Positions 23,096 through 32,090 are shown, counted from the first letter of the stretch. The stretch: 64,000 bases of DNA from an uncultured Lentisphaerota bacterium (GCA_903889245.1 CAISWQ010000056.1:124001-188000); one strand, 5' to 3'. Notes: generated from the sequence alone by a model not told the origin. A program made the numbers and translations.

Positions 23096-24718
23096 TTAAT
23101 CCTCGCCACTCGTCACACGCCCCCCGGCCCCGGCCTGCCGCCGGCGGCGGGTGGCGAGGGCGTCGCGGACGTGGCCGAGTTCGGGGCAGCGCAGGCACCA
23201 CGCTAAAAGAAGGTATAGGGCGATGCCCAGCGCGAGCACGGGAATGAGCGCGCCGAACTGGAGCAGTTTGCCGTGCAGGCCGGCCCTGGCCAGTACCGTG
23301 GTCAGGGCCGGGTGGCCGAGCCAGACGGCCGCGCCCATCGCGGCGGCGGCGGCGAGCGAGCGCAGCGCGCCCTGCCAGATGGCCCGCCCGCCGTAGGGGC
23401 CGAGGCGGCGGCGCAGTTGCCAGCCGAGCGTGAGGCCGTTGAAAGCCTCGGCGAGCACCGCGGCGGCGGCGAGGCTCATCGCCTTCCATTCCGGCGCAAG
23501 GGTGAGCGTACAAATCAAGTTCAGCGAGAAGTTGAGGCCCACGGCGATCAACCCGTTGCGGAAGGGCGTGCGCGTGTCGTGCTGCGCATAGAAGGCGGGG
23601 ACGAAGACTTTCGCGAGGCCAAAGAAGAACAGGCCCGGCGCATACACTTGCAGTACCTGCGTGGCGTGGTCCACGCTGGCGGCGTCGAAGGCGCGCCAGC
23701 CGAGCAGCGCCTCCGTGATCGGGCGGGCGAGGACGAACAAGCCGACGGCGGCGGGGACCATGATGAAAAGCAGGATGCGCAGCGAGTGGTTGATGGTCTC
23801 GCGGACGCGGTCGTGCTGGCCCTCCGCGGCGTGGCGCGAGAGGACGGGCAGGAGCACGGTACTCATCGCGGTGGCGAGAATGCCTTGCGGGAAGTACAGC
23901 AGGCGCTCGGCAAAGTACATCGTGGAGGCCGCCCATGGCGTGGCGAACAACGCCATGAAGCTGTTGATCGTCATGTTGAGCTGCGAGACGGATTGGCCGA
24001 GCGCAACCGGCGCCATGAGTTTGAGGAAACGCAGGACGCGCGCATCACGCAGGTCCCACGTGAGGCCGGGCCGCCAGCCAAGCCGCCACATCGCCGGCCA
24101 CTGCGCGCCCAGTTGGACGAGGCCGGCGACGAGAATGCCGAGCGCGACGCCGTAGATGCGCTCTTCCGGCGTCGCACCCAGCAGCGGACAGACGAAAAGC
24201 ACAAACGCGATCCACGTCAGGTTGAGCAGGCACGGGGTGAACGCGGGCAGCGCAAAGCGCAGGTGGCTGTTGAGGACGCCCTGCGAGAGCGCGGTGAGGC
24301 AGATGAACAGCATGTAGGGCAACATGATCCGCATCAGCGGCAGGACCTGCGCATCGTGGCCGAGGCGCTCGGGCGCGAGTTGCAGTAGAAAGGTCAGGCC
24401 GGTGAGCGCGCATACGATGAGCAGCAGCGCCGCGCCGAGCAGCGTGCCGACTTTGCGCGTGAAGTGCCACGCGGCATTGTCACCCTCCTGCTGGCGCGTG
24501 GCGGTATAGATGGGGACAAAGGCTGAGGAAAGCGCACCTTCGCCGAAGAGGGCGCGGAACATGTTCGGGATACGGAAGGCGACGACGAAGGCCGACATCG
24601 CGCCGCTGGTGCCGAACGCCGCGGCGGTCAGCATATCGCGCGCGAGCCCCAGAAAGCGGCTCATCAGCGTGAACCCGCCGACGGTGAACGCTGACCGGAT
24701 GACCTTGTGTTGCTCCAC
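23096..24718 (-). CDS. murJ: MurJ, lipid II flippase (MviN family)
   Basis: This 540-residue inner-membrane protein with about 14 helices flips lipid II for peptidoglycan synthesis. Family blocks are seen: SRFLGLARDMLTAAAFGTSGAMSAFVVAFRIPNMFRALFGEGALSSAFVPIYT, ALSQGVLNSHLRFALPAFTPCLLNL, NSFMALFATPWAASTMYFAERLLYFPQGILATAMSTVLLPVLSRHAA and VFVPAFYAQHDTRTPFRNGLIAVGLNFSLNLI. The start is a GTG. A -10-like CATGAT lies 8 nt upstream of it, with no ribosome site. This fits a leaderless message. Confidence 0.97.
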   Translation of the reverse strand: MEQHKVIRSAFTVGGFTLMSRFLGLARDMLTAAAFGTSGAMSAFVVAFRIPNMFRALFGEGALSSAFVPIYTATRQQEGDNAAWHFTRKVGTLLGAALLLIVCALTGLTFLLQLAPERLGHDAQVLPLMRIMLPYMLFICLTALSQGVLNSHLRFALPAFTPCLLNLTWIAFVLFVCPLLGATPEERIYGVALGILVAGLVQLGAQWPAMWRLGWRPGLTWDLRDARVLRFLKLMAPVALGQSVSQLNMTINSFMALFATPWAASTMYFAERLLYFPQGILATAMSTVLLPVLSRHAAEGQHDRVRETINHSLRILLFIMVPAAVGLFVLARPITEALLGWRAFDAASVDHATQVLQVYAPGLFFFGLAKVFVPAFYAQHDTRTPFRNGLIAVGLNFSLNLICTLTLAPEWKAMSLAAAAVLAEAFNGLTLGWQLRRRLGPYGGRAIWQGALRSLAAAAAMGAAVWLGHPALTTVLARAGLHGKLLQFGALIPVLALGIALYLLLAWCLRCPELGHVRDALATRRRRQAGAGGRVTSGED

Positions 24719-24726
24719 GGCGCGGC

Positions 24727-24755
24727 ATCATGGCACAGCGCTCCCCGCCACGCAA
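24727..24755 (-). promoter_or_regulatory. Possible promoter of murJ, leaderless geometry
   Basis: On the minus strand, TTGCGT (24755-24750), 17 bp, CATGAT (24732-24727), then 8 nt to the GTG start. The boxes are imperfect. Confidence 0.35.
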
Positions 24756-24803
24756 CGCCACCGCCAGCGTTGGAGAAGGTCGGCAGCCAGGGAGGATTTG
24801 ACA

Positions 24804-24975
24804 GGCGGAGGGGCGGTGTGCTTCACTCCGCGCCCGCAGCCTAAAGCGTCCCGCCTTCCTGCGGGCGCTGCGGAGGACCCAACAGCCACGGCGCGAGCCG
24901 GGGCCGGGGCGTACGCCGGTGGGCAACCATCGCGCGCGGTCACTTCCAAGACCGAGCCCGTCAGCTAACTCCGCC
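24804..24975 (+). ncRNA. c-di-AMP riboswitch (ydaO-yuaA type)
   Basis: This 172-nt leader lies upstream of the KimA-like transporter. The closing P1 stem GGCGGAG (24804-24810) pairs with CTCCGCC (24969-24975). Two blocks match the ydaO consensus closely: GGAGGACCCAACAG near 24872-24885 and ACCGAGCCCGTCAGCTAAC at 24951-24969. GCCTAAAGCG (24839-24848) matches the 5' block that also belongs to the consensus. The ydaO class binds two c-di-AMP molecules and turns off potassium and osmolyte uptake genes, which fits the gene directly downstream. The expression platform between 24976 and 25099 is not obvious. Confidence 0.88.
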
Positions 24976-25099
24976 GGCCACTGGAAGGGCGATCCACGCG
25001 CCTCCGCCATCGCGGGGCCACCATGCATCACCCGGTCAATCGCAGGACGTGTCACGCCGGCACGGCCTGGGCCAAGGCTTTGCAGACAAGGCAGCGGGT

Positions 25100-27055
25100 A
25101 TGTCGTGGTTCGAAAAAACCAAGCGCGTGATGTTCGGCCGGCCGCGGGACCTCTCGGATCCGAAGCTGTTCCACAAGATTTCCTTGGTTGCGTTTCTCGC
25201 CTGGGTCGGGCTGGGCTCCGATGGTTTGAGCTCCTCCGCCTACGGCCCGGACGAAACCTTCCGCGCGCTGGCCGGCCACCCGCACCTCGCGGTCTTCATG
25301 GCGCTGGCGGTGGCGCTGACGGTGTTCATCATCTCCTATGCCTACAGCAAGATCATCGAGCACTTCCCCTCGGGCGGCGGTGGCTACGTGGTGGCGACCA
25401 AGTTGCTCGGGCCCATGTTCGGCGTGGTCTCCGGCAGCGCGCTGCTGGTGGACTACGGCCTGACGATCAGCGTCTCGATCGCGTCGGCGGCCGACCAGAT
25501 TTTCAGTTTTCTCCCGGCGGAGTGGGGGACGTGGCAGACCAAGGTCGCGGTCGAAAGCGTGGCGATTCTCCTGTTGCTGATACTCAACATCCGCGGCGTC
25601 AAGGAATCCATCAGCATCCTGGTTCCGATCTTCCTGTTGTTCATCGTCACGCACGCGGTGGTGCTGTTGGCGGGCGTGGGGTTGCATCTGCGCGAGATCC
25701 CCGCCGTCGCCGGCCAGGTGGCCGCCGGGTTGCGCCACGATCTGAACACGCTGGGGCTGGGCGCGCTGCTGCTGATTTTTGCGCAGGCCTATTCGCGCGG
25801 CGCGGGCACCTACACCGGCATCGAGGCGGTCTCCAACGGCCTGCAAATCATGCGTGAGCCGCGCGTGGCGACGGCGAAACGGACGATGCTCTACATGGCG
25901 GTGTCGCTGGCCGTCACCGCCGGCGGCATTCTGCTGTGTTACCTCCTGCTCGGCGTTACACCGGTCGAAGGCAAGACGCTCAACGCGGTGCTGGTTGAGC
26001 GGCTCGGTTTCGGCACGTGGTTCGTGGTGCTCACGCTCTGCGCCGAGGGCGCGCTGCTGCTGGTGGCCGCGCAGACCGGTTTCCTGGATGGCCCGCGCGT
26101 CATGGCGAACATGGCGCTCGATGGCTGGCTGCCGCGCCGCTTCAGTTCGCTCTCGGAAAGATTGACGACGCACTACGGCATCGTCCTGATGGGCCTCGCC
26201 GCGTTTGCCACGCTCATCTATACCCGGGGCCGGATTGATCACCTGGTGACGATGTATGCGATCAATGTGTTCGTCACTTTCTCGCTGACGCAGCTGGGCA
26301 TGTGCCGCTTCTGGCTCCAGGAGCGGCACAGCCAGCCACGCTGGCGGCAGTCGCTGGCGCTGCACGCACTGGGCGCGTTTCTCTGCCTCGGCATTTTGGT
26401 CATGGTCGTCGTCGAGAAATTCTTCGAGGGTGCCTGGATGACGCTGCTGGTGACCGCGCTGCTGATTCTCTTCTGCTGGCTCATCCGCCGGCACTACGCC
26501 AAGGTCTCGGCCAAACTCGCTAGGCTCTCGGAGACCTTGAGCAACCTGCCGGCCGAGGCGGCGGGGGGCGCCGCGCCGGGCGCGCTCGACCCGCACCAGC
26601 CCATCGCCGTGTTGCTCGTCGGTGGTTACAGCGGGCTGGGCATCCACTCGCTGCTCGCGATCTTCCGGCAGTTCCCCGGCTTCTACCGACAGGTCGCGTT
26701 CGTCTCGGTGTCCGTCATGGATTCCGGCGCGTTCAAGGGTGCGGGCGAACTGGATAATCTCAAGGCGCAGACGCAACAGGCGCTGGAGCGCTATGCGGCG
26801 CTCGCCCGCGGCTACGGCCTCGCCGCCGCCAGCTACACCGCCGCCGGCACCGACCCGATGGACGAAATCGAAAAACTCTGTCGCGCGATCGGCCGCCATT
26901 TTCCCAAGGCGACCTTCTTTGCCGGCAAACTGATCTTTCGCAAGGATACCTGGTATCAACGCCTGCTGCACAACGAGACCGCCACCGCGATTCAGCGCCG
27001 CCTCCAGTGGGAGGGCCTGCCGACGGTCATCCTGCCCGTCCGCGTCCGCGATTGA
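25100..27055 (+). CDS. APC-superfamily transporter, KimA-like potassium uptake
   Basis: This 651-residue membrane protein has about 12 helices and a cytoplasmic C-terminal domain (from about residue 480). The start FEKTKRVMFGRPRDL and the block GLGSDGLSSSAYGPDETFRAL resemble the KimA/YdaO family (B. subtilis: SSDALSSVAYGPE). FPSGGGGYVVA is the unwound first-helix motif of APC transporters. KimA is a high-affinity K+/H+ symporter repressed by c-di-AMP. The riboswitch immediately upstream independently supports this function. The start was chosen for the position of the first family residues; AGCGGGT precedes it. The soluble tail may be a USP/TrkA-like regulatory domain. Confidence 0.87.
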   Translation: MSWFEKTKRVMFGRPRDLSDPKLFHKISLVAFLAWVGLGSDGLSSSAYGPDETFRALAGHPHLAVFMALAVALTVFIISYAYSKIIEHFPSGGGGYVVATKLLGPMFGVVSGSALLVDYGLTISVSIASAADQIFSFLPAEWGTWQTKVAVESVAILLLLILNIRGVKESISILVPIFLLFIVTHAVVLLAGVGLHLREIPAVAGQVAAGLRHDLNTLGLGALLLIFAQAYSRGAGTYTGIEAVSNGLQIMREPRVATAKRTMLYMAVSLAVTAGGILLCYLLLGVTPVEGKTLNAVLVERLGFGTWFVVLTLCAEGALLLVAAQTGFLDGPRVMANMALDGWLPRRFSSLSERLTTHYGIVLMGLAAFATLIYTRGRIDHLVTMYAINVFVTFSLTQLGMCRFWLQERHSQPRWRQSLALHALGAFLCLGILVMVVVEKFFEGAWMTLLVTALLILFCWLIRRHYAKVSAKLARLSETLSNLPAEAAGGAAPGALDPHQPIAVLLVGGYSGLGIHSLLAIFRQFPGFYRQVAFVSVSVMDSGAFKGAGELDNLKAQTQQALERYAALARGYGLAAASYTAAGTDPMDEIEKLCRAIGRHFPKATFFAGKLIFRKDTWYQRLLHNETATAIQRRLQWEGLPTVILPVRVRD

Positions 27056-27105
27056 ACGATAAAAAGGAATCCCGCGGGGCCGTGCTTCTGCTATGCTCGC
27101 CGCGC

Positions 27106-28296
27106 ATGGCTGTGGCACTCGAACAACTGCCTTCCGCGCTCTGGGCGCGCCGGCTGCTGCTGGCGGCGGTGCTCCTGGTCACCTTCTCCGTCGCGCTCGG
27201 CCAGTTCGTGCTGGCGCTGGCGTGCGTGCCGCTGGCGTACTGGGTGTGGCGCGCGCGGCCGGCGCCGCCGCCCCTGCTCATCCCCGCGCTGCTCTTCCTC
27301 GCCATCGCGTGGCTTACGCTGGCGTTCAACACCGCCCGGCCGGACTTCTCGCGCATAACCAAGCTGCTGTGGTTCGTCGCGCTGCCCGCGGCGGCGTGGC
27401 TGCTGCGCGACGAGCGCGACCTGCGCGCTCTGCTGTGGGCCTTCGCCCTCGGCTGCGCCGTGCTCGCCCTCCGCACGCTCATCATGGTCCCGCTCGGCGC
27501 CTGGAAGTTGTTGCGTGCCGCGCCCGACTACGCGCAGAACTTCCCGCACGCGCTGACCCTGCAAGGCTCGATGCCCGATGGCCAGATGCTGATGCTCGGC
27601 CTCGTCGCCACGCTCGGCCTGCTGCTGATCCGCCGCGCCGAACGCCGGCCGGCCGGCCTCGTCCTCGCGCTGCTCCTGCTGCAGATTGCCGGGTTCATCA
27701 TGAACCTCAAGCGCGGCTCGTGGATCGTCGCGCTCCTGCTGCTGGTGATCTTCGTGCTGCTGAAACTCTCGTGGAAGCACACGCTCGTGATCGCGCTGGT
27801 CGTCATCGGCGCGCTCTGCCTGCCGCCGGTCCGCGCCCGCCTGACCACGCTGGAGCGCGACTTCAACCCCGCCGTGGGCGGACGCGCGACGATGTGGCTG
27901 CACGTCGCGCCGGCGCTGATCAAAGCGCACCCGTGGGGCCTCGGCTACCGCCAGCTCACGAACGAGAAGATGCGCGCCGTCGCCCCGAACGTCGAGCGCG
28001 ATCGCGATCATCTGCACAACAACGCGCTGACCGTACTCGTGGAAACCGGCTGGGCCGGTCTCGCCGCCTATCTGTTCTGGATGGGCTGGGCGCTGGTGGA
28101 TGCGGTCCGGCGCTGGCGCGCGGCGCAACCAGTTTCGGAGGCGGCGGCGGTCGCCGCGCTGGTGCTGCTGCTGATGTTCGCCGGCCTGCTGCTCAACGGC
28201 GTGGTGGAATATAACTTTGGCACCTCGCGGCTGATGATCGCCGCCGGCGTCATCATGGGCGCGGGCGTGCTCGGCCGCGTGGCCAAGCCGGCGTGA
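27106..28296 (+). CDS. O-antigen ligase-like membrane protein
   Basis: This protein of 397 residues has about 11 membrane helices. It has the WaaL/Wzy-C signature region: a large periplasmic loop with LKRGSWIVALLLLVIFV, GGRATMWLHVAPALIKAHPWGLGY and DHLHNNALTVLVETGWAGLAAYLFWMGWAL. Such proteins ligate or polymerise O-antigen or other lipid-linked glycans at the periplasmic face. A TATGCT -10-like box lies 8 nt before the ATG, and no ribosome binding site is visible. Other glycan genes in the window (glycosyltransferase, EPS export) may supply its substrate. Confidence 0.85.
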   Translation: MAVALEQLPSALWARRLLLAAVLLVTFSVALGQFVLALACVPLAYWVWRARPAPPPLLIPALLFLAIAWLTLAFNTARPDFSRITKLLWFVALPAAAWLLRDERDLRALLWAFALGCAVLALRTLIMVPLGAWKLLRAAPDYAQNFPHALTLQGSMPDGQMLMLGLVATLGLLLIRRAERRPAGLVLALLLLQIAGFIMNLKRGSWIVALLLLVIFVLLKLSWKHTLVIALVVIGALCLPPVRARLTTLERDFNPAVGGRATMWLHVAPALIKAHPWGLGYRQLTNEKMRAVAPNVERDRDHLHNNALTVLVETGWAGLAAYLFWMGWALVDAVRRWRAAQPVSEAAAVAALVLLLMFAGLLLNGVVEYNFGTSRLMIAAGVIMGAGVLGRVAKPA

Positions 28297-28305
28297 CGGC
28301 GTAAA

Positions 28306-28354
28306 GTTCCAAGCCTTGGAAAAACCAGCCGTGCCAGTTTCCAGTGTCTGGAAA
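28306..28354. repeat. Palindrome array A7 (2 units)
   Basis: GTTCCAAGCCTTGGAAAA (28306) and TTTCCAGTGTCTGGAAA (28338), 32 bp apart, right after the O-antigen-ligase-like stop. A type B palindrome starts 2-3 nt later. Confidence 0.92.
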
Positions 28355-28356
28355 CC

Positions 28357-28395
28357 GTAGCGGCGCGCCGGCGGCGGCCAGCGGCCGCCGCTACA
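28357..28395. repeat. Type B palindrome (GTAGCGGC...GCCGCTAC)
   Basis: A long, nearly perfect GC-rich hairpin (GTAGCGGCGCGCCGGCG and its complementary half) ends 20 nt before the DJ-1 start codon. Confidence 0.85.
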
Positions 28396-28414
28396 GCGAA
28401 GAAAGGCGGAGACG

Positions 28415-29005
28415 ATGCAAAAAGTTTTGGTCCCATTGGCCGATGGCGTCGAGGAGATGGAGGCGACGATCATCATGGATATGCTGCGGCGCGCGCAGTG
28501 GCACGTGCTCGCGGTCGGTCTGAAGCCGGGTACGGTGCTGGCGGCGCGCGGTACGCGGCTGGTGCCGGACGAGGTCTGGGAGCGGATTGATCCGGCGCAG
28601 TTCGACGTGTTCGCGATCCCCGGCGGCGCGCGCGGTGTGGAAAATCTGCGGCACGACCCGCGCGTGGTGGCGGCGGTCCGGGCGCACGCGGAGCGCGGCA
28701 AGCTGTCGGCGGCGGTGTGCGCGGGCCCGCTGGTGTTGCAGGACGCGGGCGTGCTCGCCGGCCGGCGCGCGACGTGCCATCCCGGCGTGATCTCCGAGTT
28801 CACGCTGGCGCGGCGCGTGGAGGAGCCGGTGGTGGTGGATGGCCACATTGTGACGAGCCAGGGCGCGGGGACCACGTTCGCGTTCGCGCTGACGCTGGTC
28901 GCGCTGGTCGAGGGCGCCGCCAAGGCGGCGGAGCTGGCGCGCGCGATTGTGCTGGCCCCGGCGGAACTCGAACGGCTGGGCGCGGCGGCGGCGCGGCCGG
29001 GGTAA
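28415..29005 (+). CDS. DJ-1/PfpI-family protein
   Basis: This protein of 196 residues has the DJ-1/ThiJ/YajL fold. PLADGVEEMEATIIMDMLRRAQWHV matches the N-terminal signature (E16 is the conserved glutamate). The nucleophile elbow AAVCAGPLVLQDAG gives Cys102, and DVFAIPGGARGVENLRHD and GTTFAFALTLVALVEG are present. Proteins of this group act as protein or nucleotide deglycases or oxidative-stress chaperones; which applies here is unknown. AGAAAGGCGGAG precedes the ATG. Confidence 0.93.
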   Translation: MQKVLVPLADGVEEMEATIIMDMLRRAQWHVLAVGLKPGTVLAARGTRLVPDEVWERIDPAQFDVFAIPGGARGVENLRHDPRVVAAVRAHAERGKLSAAVCAGPLVLQDAGVLAGRRATCHPGVISEFTLARRVEEPVVVDGHIVTSQGAGTTFAFALTLVALVEGAAKAAELARAIVLAPAELERLGAAAARPG

Positions 29006-29103
29006 AAAAACTCTTGTGTTTTGAGGGGTCGGGTGCAAACATCCGCCCGCCGTTAAGCGAATGTAATGGGATTGGTCAACAAACAAAAGCTGGAGGAATG
29101 GTT

Positions 29104-29382
29104 ATGGCAATGACGAAGTCGCAGGTGCAGGCCGCGTTGGCTGAAAAGTTGGGCGTGTCGAAGAAGCAGGTCGGTCAGTTCTTTGAAGAACTGGCCAAGC
29201 TTGCCTATAAGGAAGCGAAAAACGTTTTCACGATTCCTGGGCTCGGCAAGCTGAAACTTAAACAGCGCGCTGCACGCATCGGCCGCAACCCGGCGACGGG
29301 CGAGCAGATTCAGATCGCGGCGAAGAAGGTTGTCCGGTTCACGGTCGCCAAGGCCGCGAAGGACGCGATCCTCAAGAAGTAA
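29104..29382 (+). CDS. HU/IHF-family DNA-binding protein
   Basis: This basic protein of 92 residues is close to HU. The N-terminal helix pair is MTKSQVQAALAEKLGVSKKQVGQFFEELAKLAYKEAK, and the strand FTIPGLGKLKLKQRAAR leads to the DNA-binding arm GRNPATGEQIQI. The C-terminal helix (AKAAKDAILKK) completes the fold. ATG 29104 was preferred over 29098 because GGAGG ends at 29096, which leaves the proper spacing. It compacts or bends the nucleoid and is a candidate architectural partner for ordered repeats. A strong terminator follows. Confidence 0.93.
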   Translation: MAMTKSQVQAALAEKLGVSKKQVGQFFEELAKLAYKEAKNVFTIPGLGKLKLKQRAARIGRNPATGEQIQIAAKKVVRFTVAKAAKDAILKK

Positions 29383-29407
29383 GTCCACCGCGAGTGGAAG
29401 GCAAAAG

Positions 29408-29440
29408 GAGACGGCGACCGCCGTCTCCTTTCTTTTTTTG
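29408..29440 (+). terminator. Rho-independent terminator of the HU-like gene
   Basis: GGAGACGGC pairs perfectly with GCCGTCTCC around a short loop and is followed by TTTCTTTTTTT. Confidence 0.92.
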
Positions 29441-29461
29441 GGGGTACCGATCTCGGCGGGA

Positions 29462-30331
29462 TCAGGTTCCCCCGGCGATGGGGTTGCGTTGGGTTCCGAG
29501 GTGGGAGATCGTTACCTCCATGATATCGCCATCGCGCAGCAGGACGGGCGGCTTGCGCGCGGAGCCAATGCCGGAGGGGGTGCCCGTGGCGATGATATCA
29601 CCCGGTTCGAGCGTGATGATGGCGCTGAAGAAGGAAATCAAGTAAGGCAATTTGAAGAGCATCTGCAGGGTTGTGTCGTTCTGTAAAACCCGATCATTGA
29701 CGCGCTGGGTGATGCGCAAGTTATGCGGATCAGGAATTTCATCGGGCGTGACGAGGAAGGGGCCTAGGGGGGCAAAGGTGTCGGCACTCTTGCCGCGAAA
29801 CCACTGTTGGCCCTCACGTTGCGCCTCACGGTCGGTGACATCGTTCAAAATGGTGTAACCGGCGACGTGGTCCAAGGCTGCGGCTGCCGCCACGCCGCGC
29901 GCCGTACGACCGATGACCAAGGCGAGTTCGGCCTCACCATCTACGCGCTTGGCACCGCGCGGCAGGACAACGGGATCGCACGGGCCGTTGAGTGCGGAGG
30001 TGGCCTTGGAAAAAAAAATGGGTGTTGTGGGGATGGTGGAGTCGAACTCGGCGGCGTGGGCGGCGTAATTTTTTCCGAGGCAGACCAGTTTGCCGGGACG
30101 CGCCACTGGCGGGCCGAGGCGGATGTTACCAGCGGCGATGGTTTTCGGATGATCTTCGCGCAGCAGCGCACGAACGCGCTCAAGGCCGTGCCTGGAAAAA
30201 AAATGCGCATTGTAATCTTCGATATCAAAAGCCATCGCGCGCACATCGAGGATGCGAGCGGTGCCGGATGCATCCTCAAGCCAGACTCCGGGGCGTTCGG
30301 CCCCGTGTGGTCCAAAGCGAACCAATTTCAT
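29462..30331 (-). CDS. Fumarylacetoacetate hydrolase-family protein
   Basis: This 289-residue protein has the FAH C-terminal catalytic fold. KLVCLGKNYAAHAAEFDS and PIFFSKATSALNGPCDPVVLPRGAKRVDGEAELALVIGR carry the metal-binding Glu residues. GYTILNDVTDREAQREGQQWFRGKSADTFAPLGPFLVTPDE and ITLEPGDIIATGTPSGIG complete the signature. Members hydrolyse or decarboxylate 2-oxo acids, for example acylpyruvate hydrolases and the 2-keto-3-deoxy-sugar acid group. The exact substrate is not clear. The start codon overlaps the stop of the RNase HIII gene (ATGA). Confidence 0.93.
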   Translation of the reverse strand: MKLVRFGPHGAERPGVWLEDASGTARILDVRAMAFDIEDYNAHFFSRHGLERVRALLREDHPKTIAAGNIRLGPPVARPGKLVCLGKNYAAHAAEFDSTIPTTPIFFSKATSALNGPCDPVVLPRGAKRVDGEAELALVIGRTARGVAAAAALDHVAGYTILNDVTDREAQREGQQWFRGKSADTFAPLGPFLVTPDEIPDPHNLRITQRVNDRVLQNDTTLQMLFKLPYLISFFSAIITLEPGDIIATGTPSGIGSARKPPVLLRDGDIMEVTISHLGTQRNPIAGGT

Positions 30332-31296
30332 GTTTCATTCTCCGGGGCGGCTGGGTCAGCTTGCAAGGCGCTGCGGTTCAGGCCGAGGTCAGCCAGTATG
30401 TGATCGGTGGTTTTGAAATGCAATTTCGCCACGCGACCAAGCGCAGGGGGGCCATGAAGCAACACGAATTTTTCCGCCGCGACCTGTACCTGTGCCGCGG
30501 CCCCTTTAGGGAGGTCTAGGCCTGCTTGCTGGCCGAGGTTGCGCAGTCCTTGCAGAAAGGCGGCGCGTGCCAGTACCGACGCGGCCGCGACGGCAGGATC
30601 GCTTTCGGCTTTATGCCGCTGTTCGAGCTTGATGGTGAGCCCGCGTGCCTTGAGAGCACTCTCGATGCGATGCTTGGGACCGAACTGGTCGGCCAAGGCG
30701 CGTGGGCAGTCGGGAATGGCAGCGAGCAGATTCTCGATGGCACGAGCATGGCCCCATGCAAGCAGGCGGTTGACATTCTTAAAGCCGGCATAAAGGCGGT
30801 TGTAGGCGCGTGGGCCAATAGTGACAATACTGAAGCGCCGGCCCAACAATTGGCGCAGATCGGCGGCCATTTTTTCGGAAACGCGATCACTGGTAATCAT
30901 TTTGCTGTCGCGCACCTTGAGTTTCGTGAAGGCGTCGGCCAGCGGCGGATCCACGTAAGCAGCGGCAATCACGAGCGGCCCAAAGAAATCGCCTTTGCCA
31001 CTTTCGTCTATGCCCATATGGGCTGAAATCCGTTCCGGGTGAAGCAACTTTTCGTAACCGAGCCGCGCCTGGCCCAACACCTCTGGTTCCAAGGTGAACT
31101 CGACCCAGGCTGCGGCCCCTTGGCCTTGGACAACAAGCTTGCCACTATGATAGAGCGTGATTTGGCACTCGCGCCCTTCTGCTGCCAGTGAAGCATGAGG
31201 TACTGTGCGCAACCGATAGTTGCCTTGGTGCAGACATTGCGTCAGCCTGATACGCGCGGCGTTATCCAGTGTGAAGACTTGCGTAGAAAGGTTCAT
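30328..31296 (-). CDS. rnhC: Ribonuclease HIII
   Basis: This 322-residue RNase HIII removes RNA from RNA-DNA hybrids. The N-terminal TBP-like substrate-binding domain (about 1-90) is followed by the catalytic RNase H fold with HMGIDESGKGDFFGPLVIAAAYV (the D-E-S-G-K-G-D motif typical of HIII), KVRDSKMITSDRVSEKMA, and RHKAESDPAVAAASVLARAAFL, which has the conserved D. It is the first gene of a pair with the FAH-family gene. The pairing looks like simple translational coupling, not functional linkage. Confidence 0.96.
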   Translation of the reverse strand: MNLSTQVFTLDNAARIRLTQCLHQGNYRLRTVPHASLAAEGRECQITLYHSGKLVVQGQGAAAWVEFTLEPEVLGQARLGYEKLLHPERISAHMGIDESGKGDFFGPLVIAAAYVDPPLADAFTKLKVRDSKMITSDRVSEKMAADLRQLLGRRFSIVTIGPRAYNRLYAGFKNVNRLLAWGHARAIENLLAAIPDCPRALADQFGPKHRIESALKARGLTIKLEQRHKAESDPAVAAASVLARAAFLQGLRNLGQQAGLDLPKGAAAQVQVAAEKFVLLHGPPALGRVAKLHFKTTDHILADLGLNRSALQADPAAPENET

Positions 31297-31468
31297 GCGC
31301 CGACGCAGGCTAGCAAAAGAGGCCCAGCCGGGCCAAGGGGTGATTTATATGTTTTTTTTGCTTGTCTTTTTTGGGGTGTTGGACGATAAATCGCGCGTGC
31401 CGGATTTTTGGGCTCGATAACAAAGTTGGTGCGAGCGGGTTGTGGCAATCAAATAACCGAGGTGAGCA

Positions 31469-32071
31469 ATGAAAAGAATGATAGGTGTGGCGCTGGCGGT
31501 GATGATGAGTGCGACGGTTTTCTGCTCCATGGCGCAAGGGACGGGTGGCAATCCTCCTCCCGGCGGAACGCCGCCGCCCACGCGTGAGGTCAAGCAGTGG
31601 GAATTGGCCCGCTTGATGGTGGAGTTATTGGGCCTGACGCGTTTCCTGCCGCCCAATCCCAGCAATGCCGACTACTTCCAAATTCTGATGCAGAACAACG
31701 TCATGCCGGCTGATGGCTGGCAGGCGGACAAGTCCATCAGTCGTTATGACTTGGCCCGGGTGGTGGTTTTGGGTATGCGCCAGAACAACAACATTCAGCA
31801 GCCTGAAAATCCTCAATCATGGATTGATTACCTCGTTGGCGTTGGCTGCCGCATAGATACCATTGGCGCAGCCACCCAGCCACTCGCGCCGCTGGTCATC
31901 CCGGTGGGCCGCAGTTCTTATTCAAACCAGACCTTCTCTGGCGACAAGGAGCCAACCCCGCCGCCGTCCGTTGGTGAATTGCAGTTGGGTGCCATCATGG
32001 TGCCTATTCGCGAGTATGTGAAGCCTTTGCCGGCGACGCCTACCGCGCCGGCTCGTGGAGCGCGCATCTGA
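31469..32071 (+). CDS. Exported protein with SLH-like region, start of EPS locus
   Basis: This 200-residue protein has a signal peptide (MKRMIGVALAVMMSATVFCSMAQG), a Pro/Gly-rich linker, and one helical domain (about 45-115) with QWELARLMVELLGLTRFLP..NPSNADYFQILMQNNVMPADGWQADKSISRYDLARVVVLGM. This resembles one or two S-layer-homology motifs ('lla.aLGv', 'itRaelA'). The C-terminal part is Pro-rich. The ATG has GAGGTGAG upstream. Its position before an outer-membrane barrel and the Wzc/Wza pair suggests an accessory part in polysaccharide export or anchoring. No specific family is recognised. Confidence 0.65.
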   Translation: MKRMIGVALAVMMSATVFCSMAQGTGGNPPPGGTPPPTREVKQWELARLMVELLGLTRFLPPNPSNADYFQILMQNNVMPADGWQADKSISRYDLARVVVLGMRQNNNIQQPENPQSWIDYLVGVGCRIDTIGAATQPLAPLVIPVGRSSYSNQTFSGDKEPTPPPSVGELQLGAIMVPIREYVKPLPATPTAPARGARI

Positions 32072-32090
32072 TTTTAGAGAGGGGAAAAAC

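Noticed and set aside
25052-27118. 688-residue minus-strand open frame opposite the KimA-like gene
   Set aside because: Antisense to a membrane transporter and without family motifs; His/Gln/Arg-rich as expected for the complement of hydrophobic codons.
27091-28923. 610-residue minus-strand open frame across two genes
   Set aside because: It spans the O-antigen-ligase-like gene, a repeat array and part of the DJ-1 gene, which no real gene would do.
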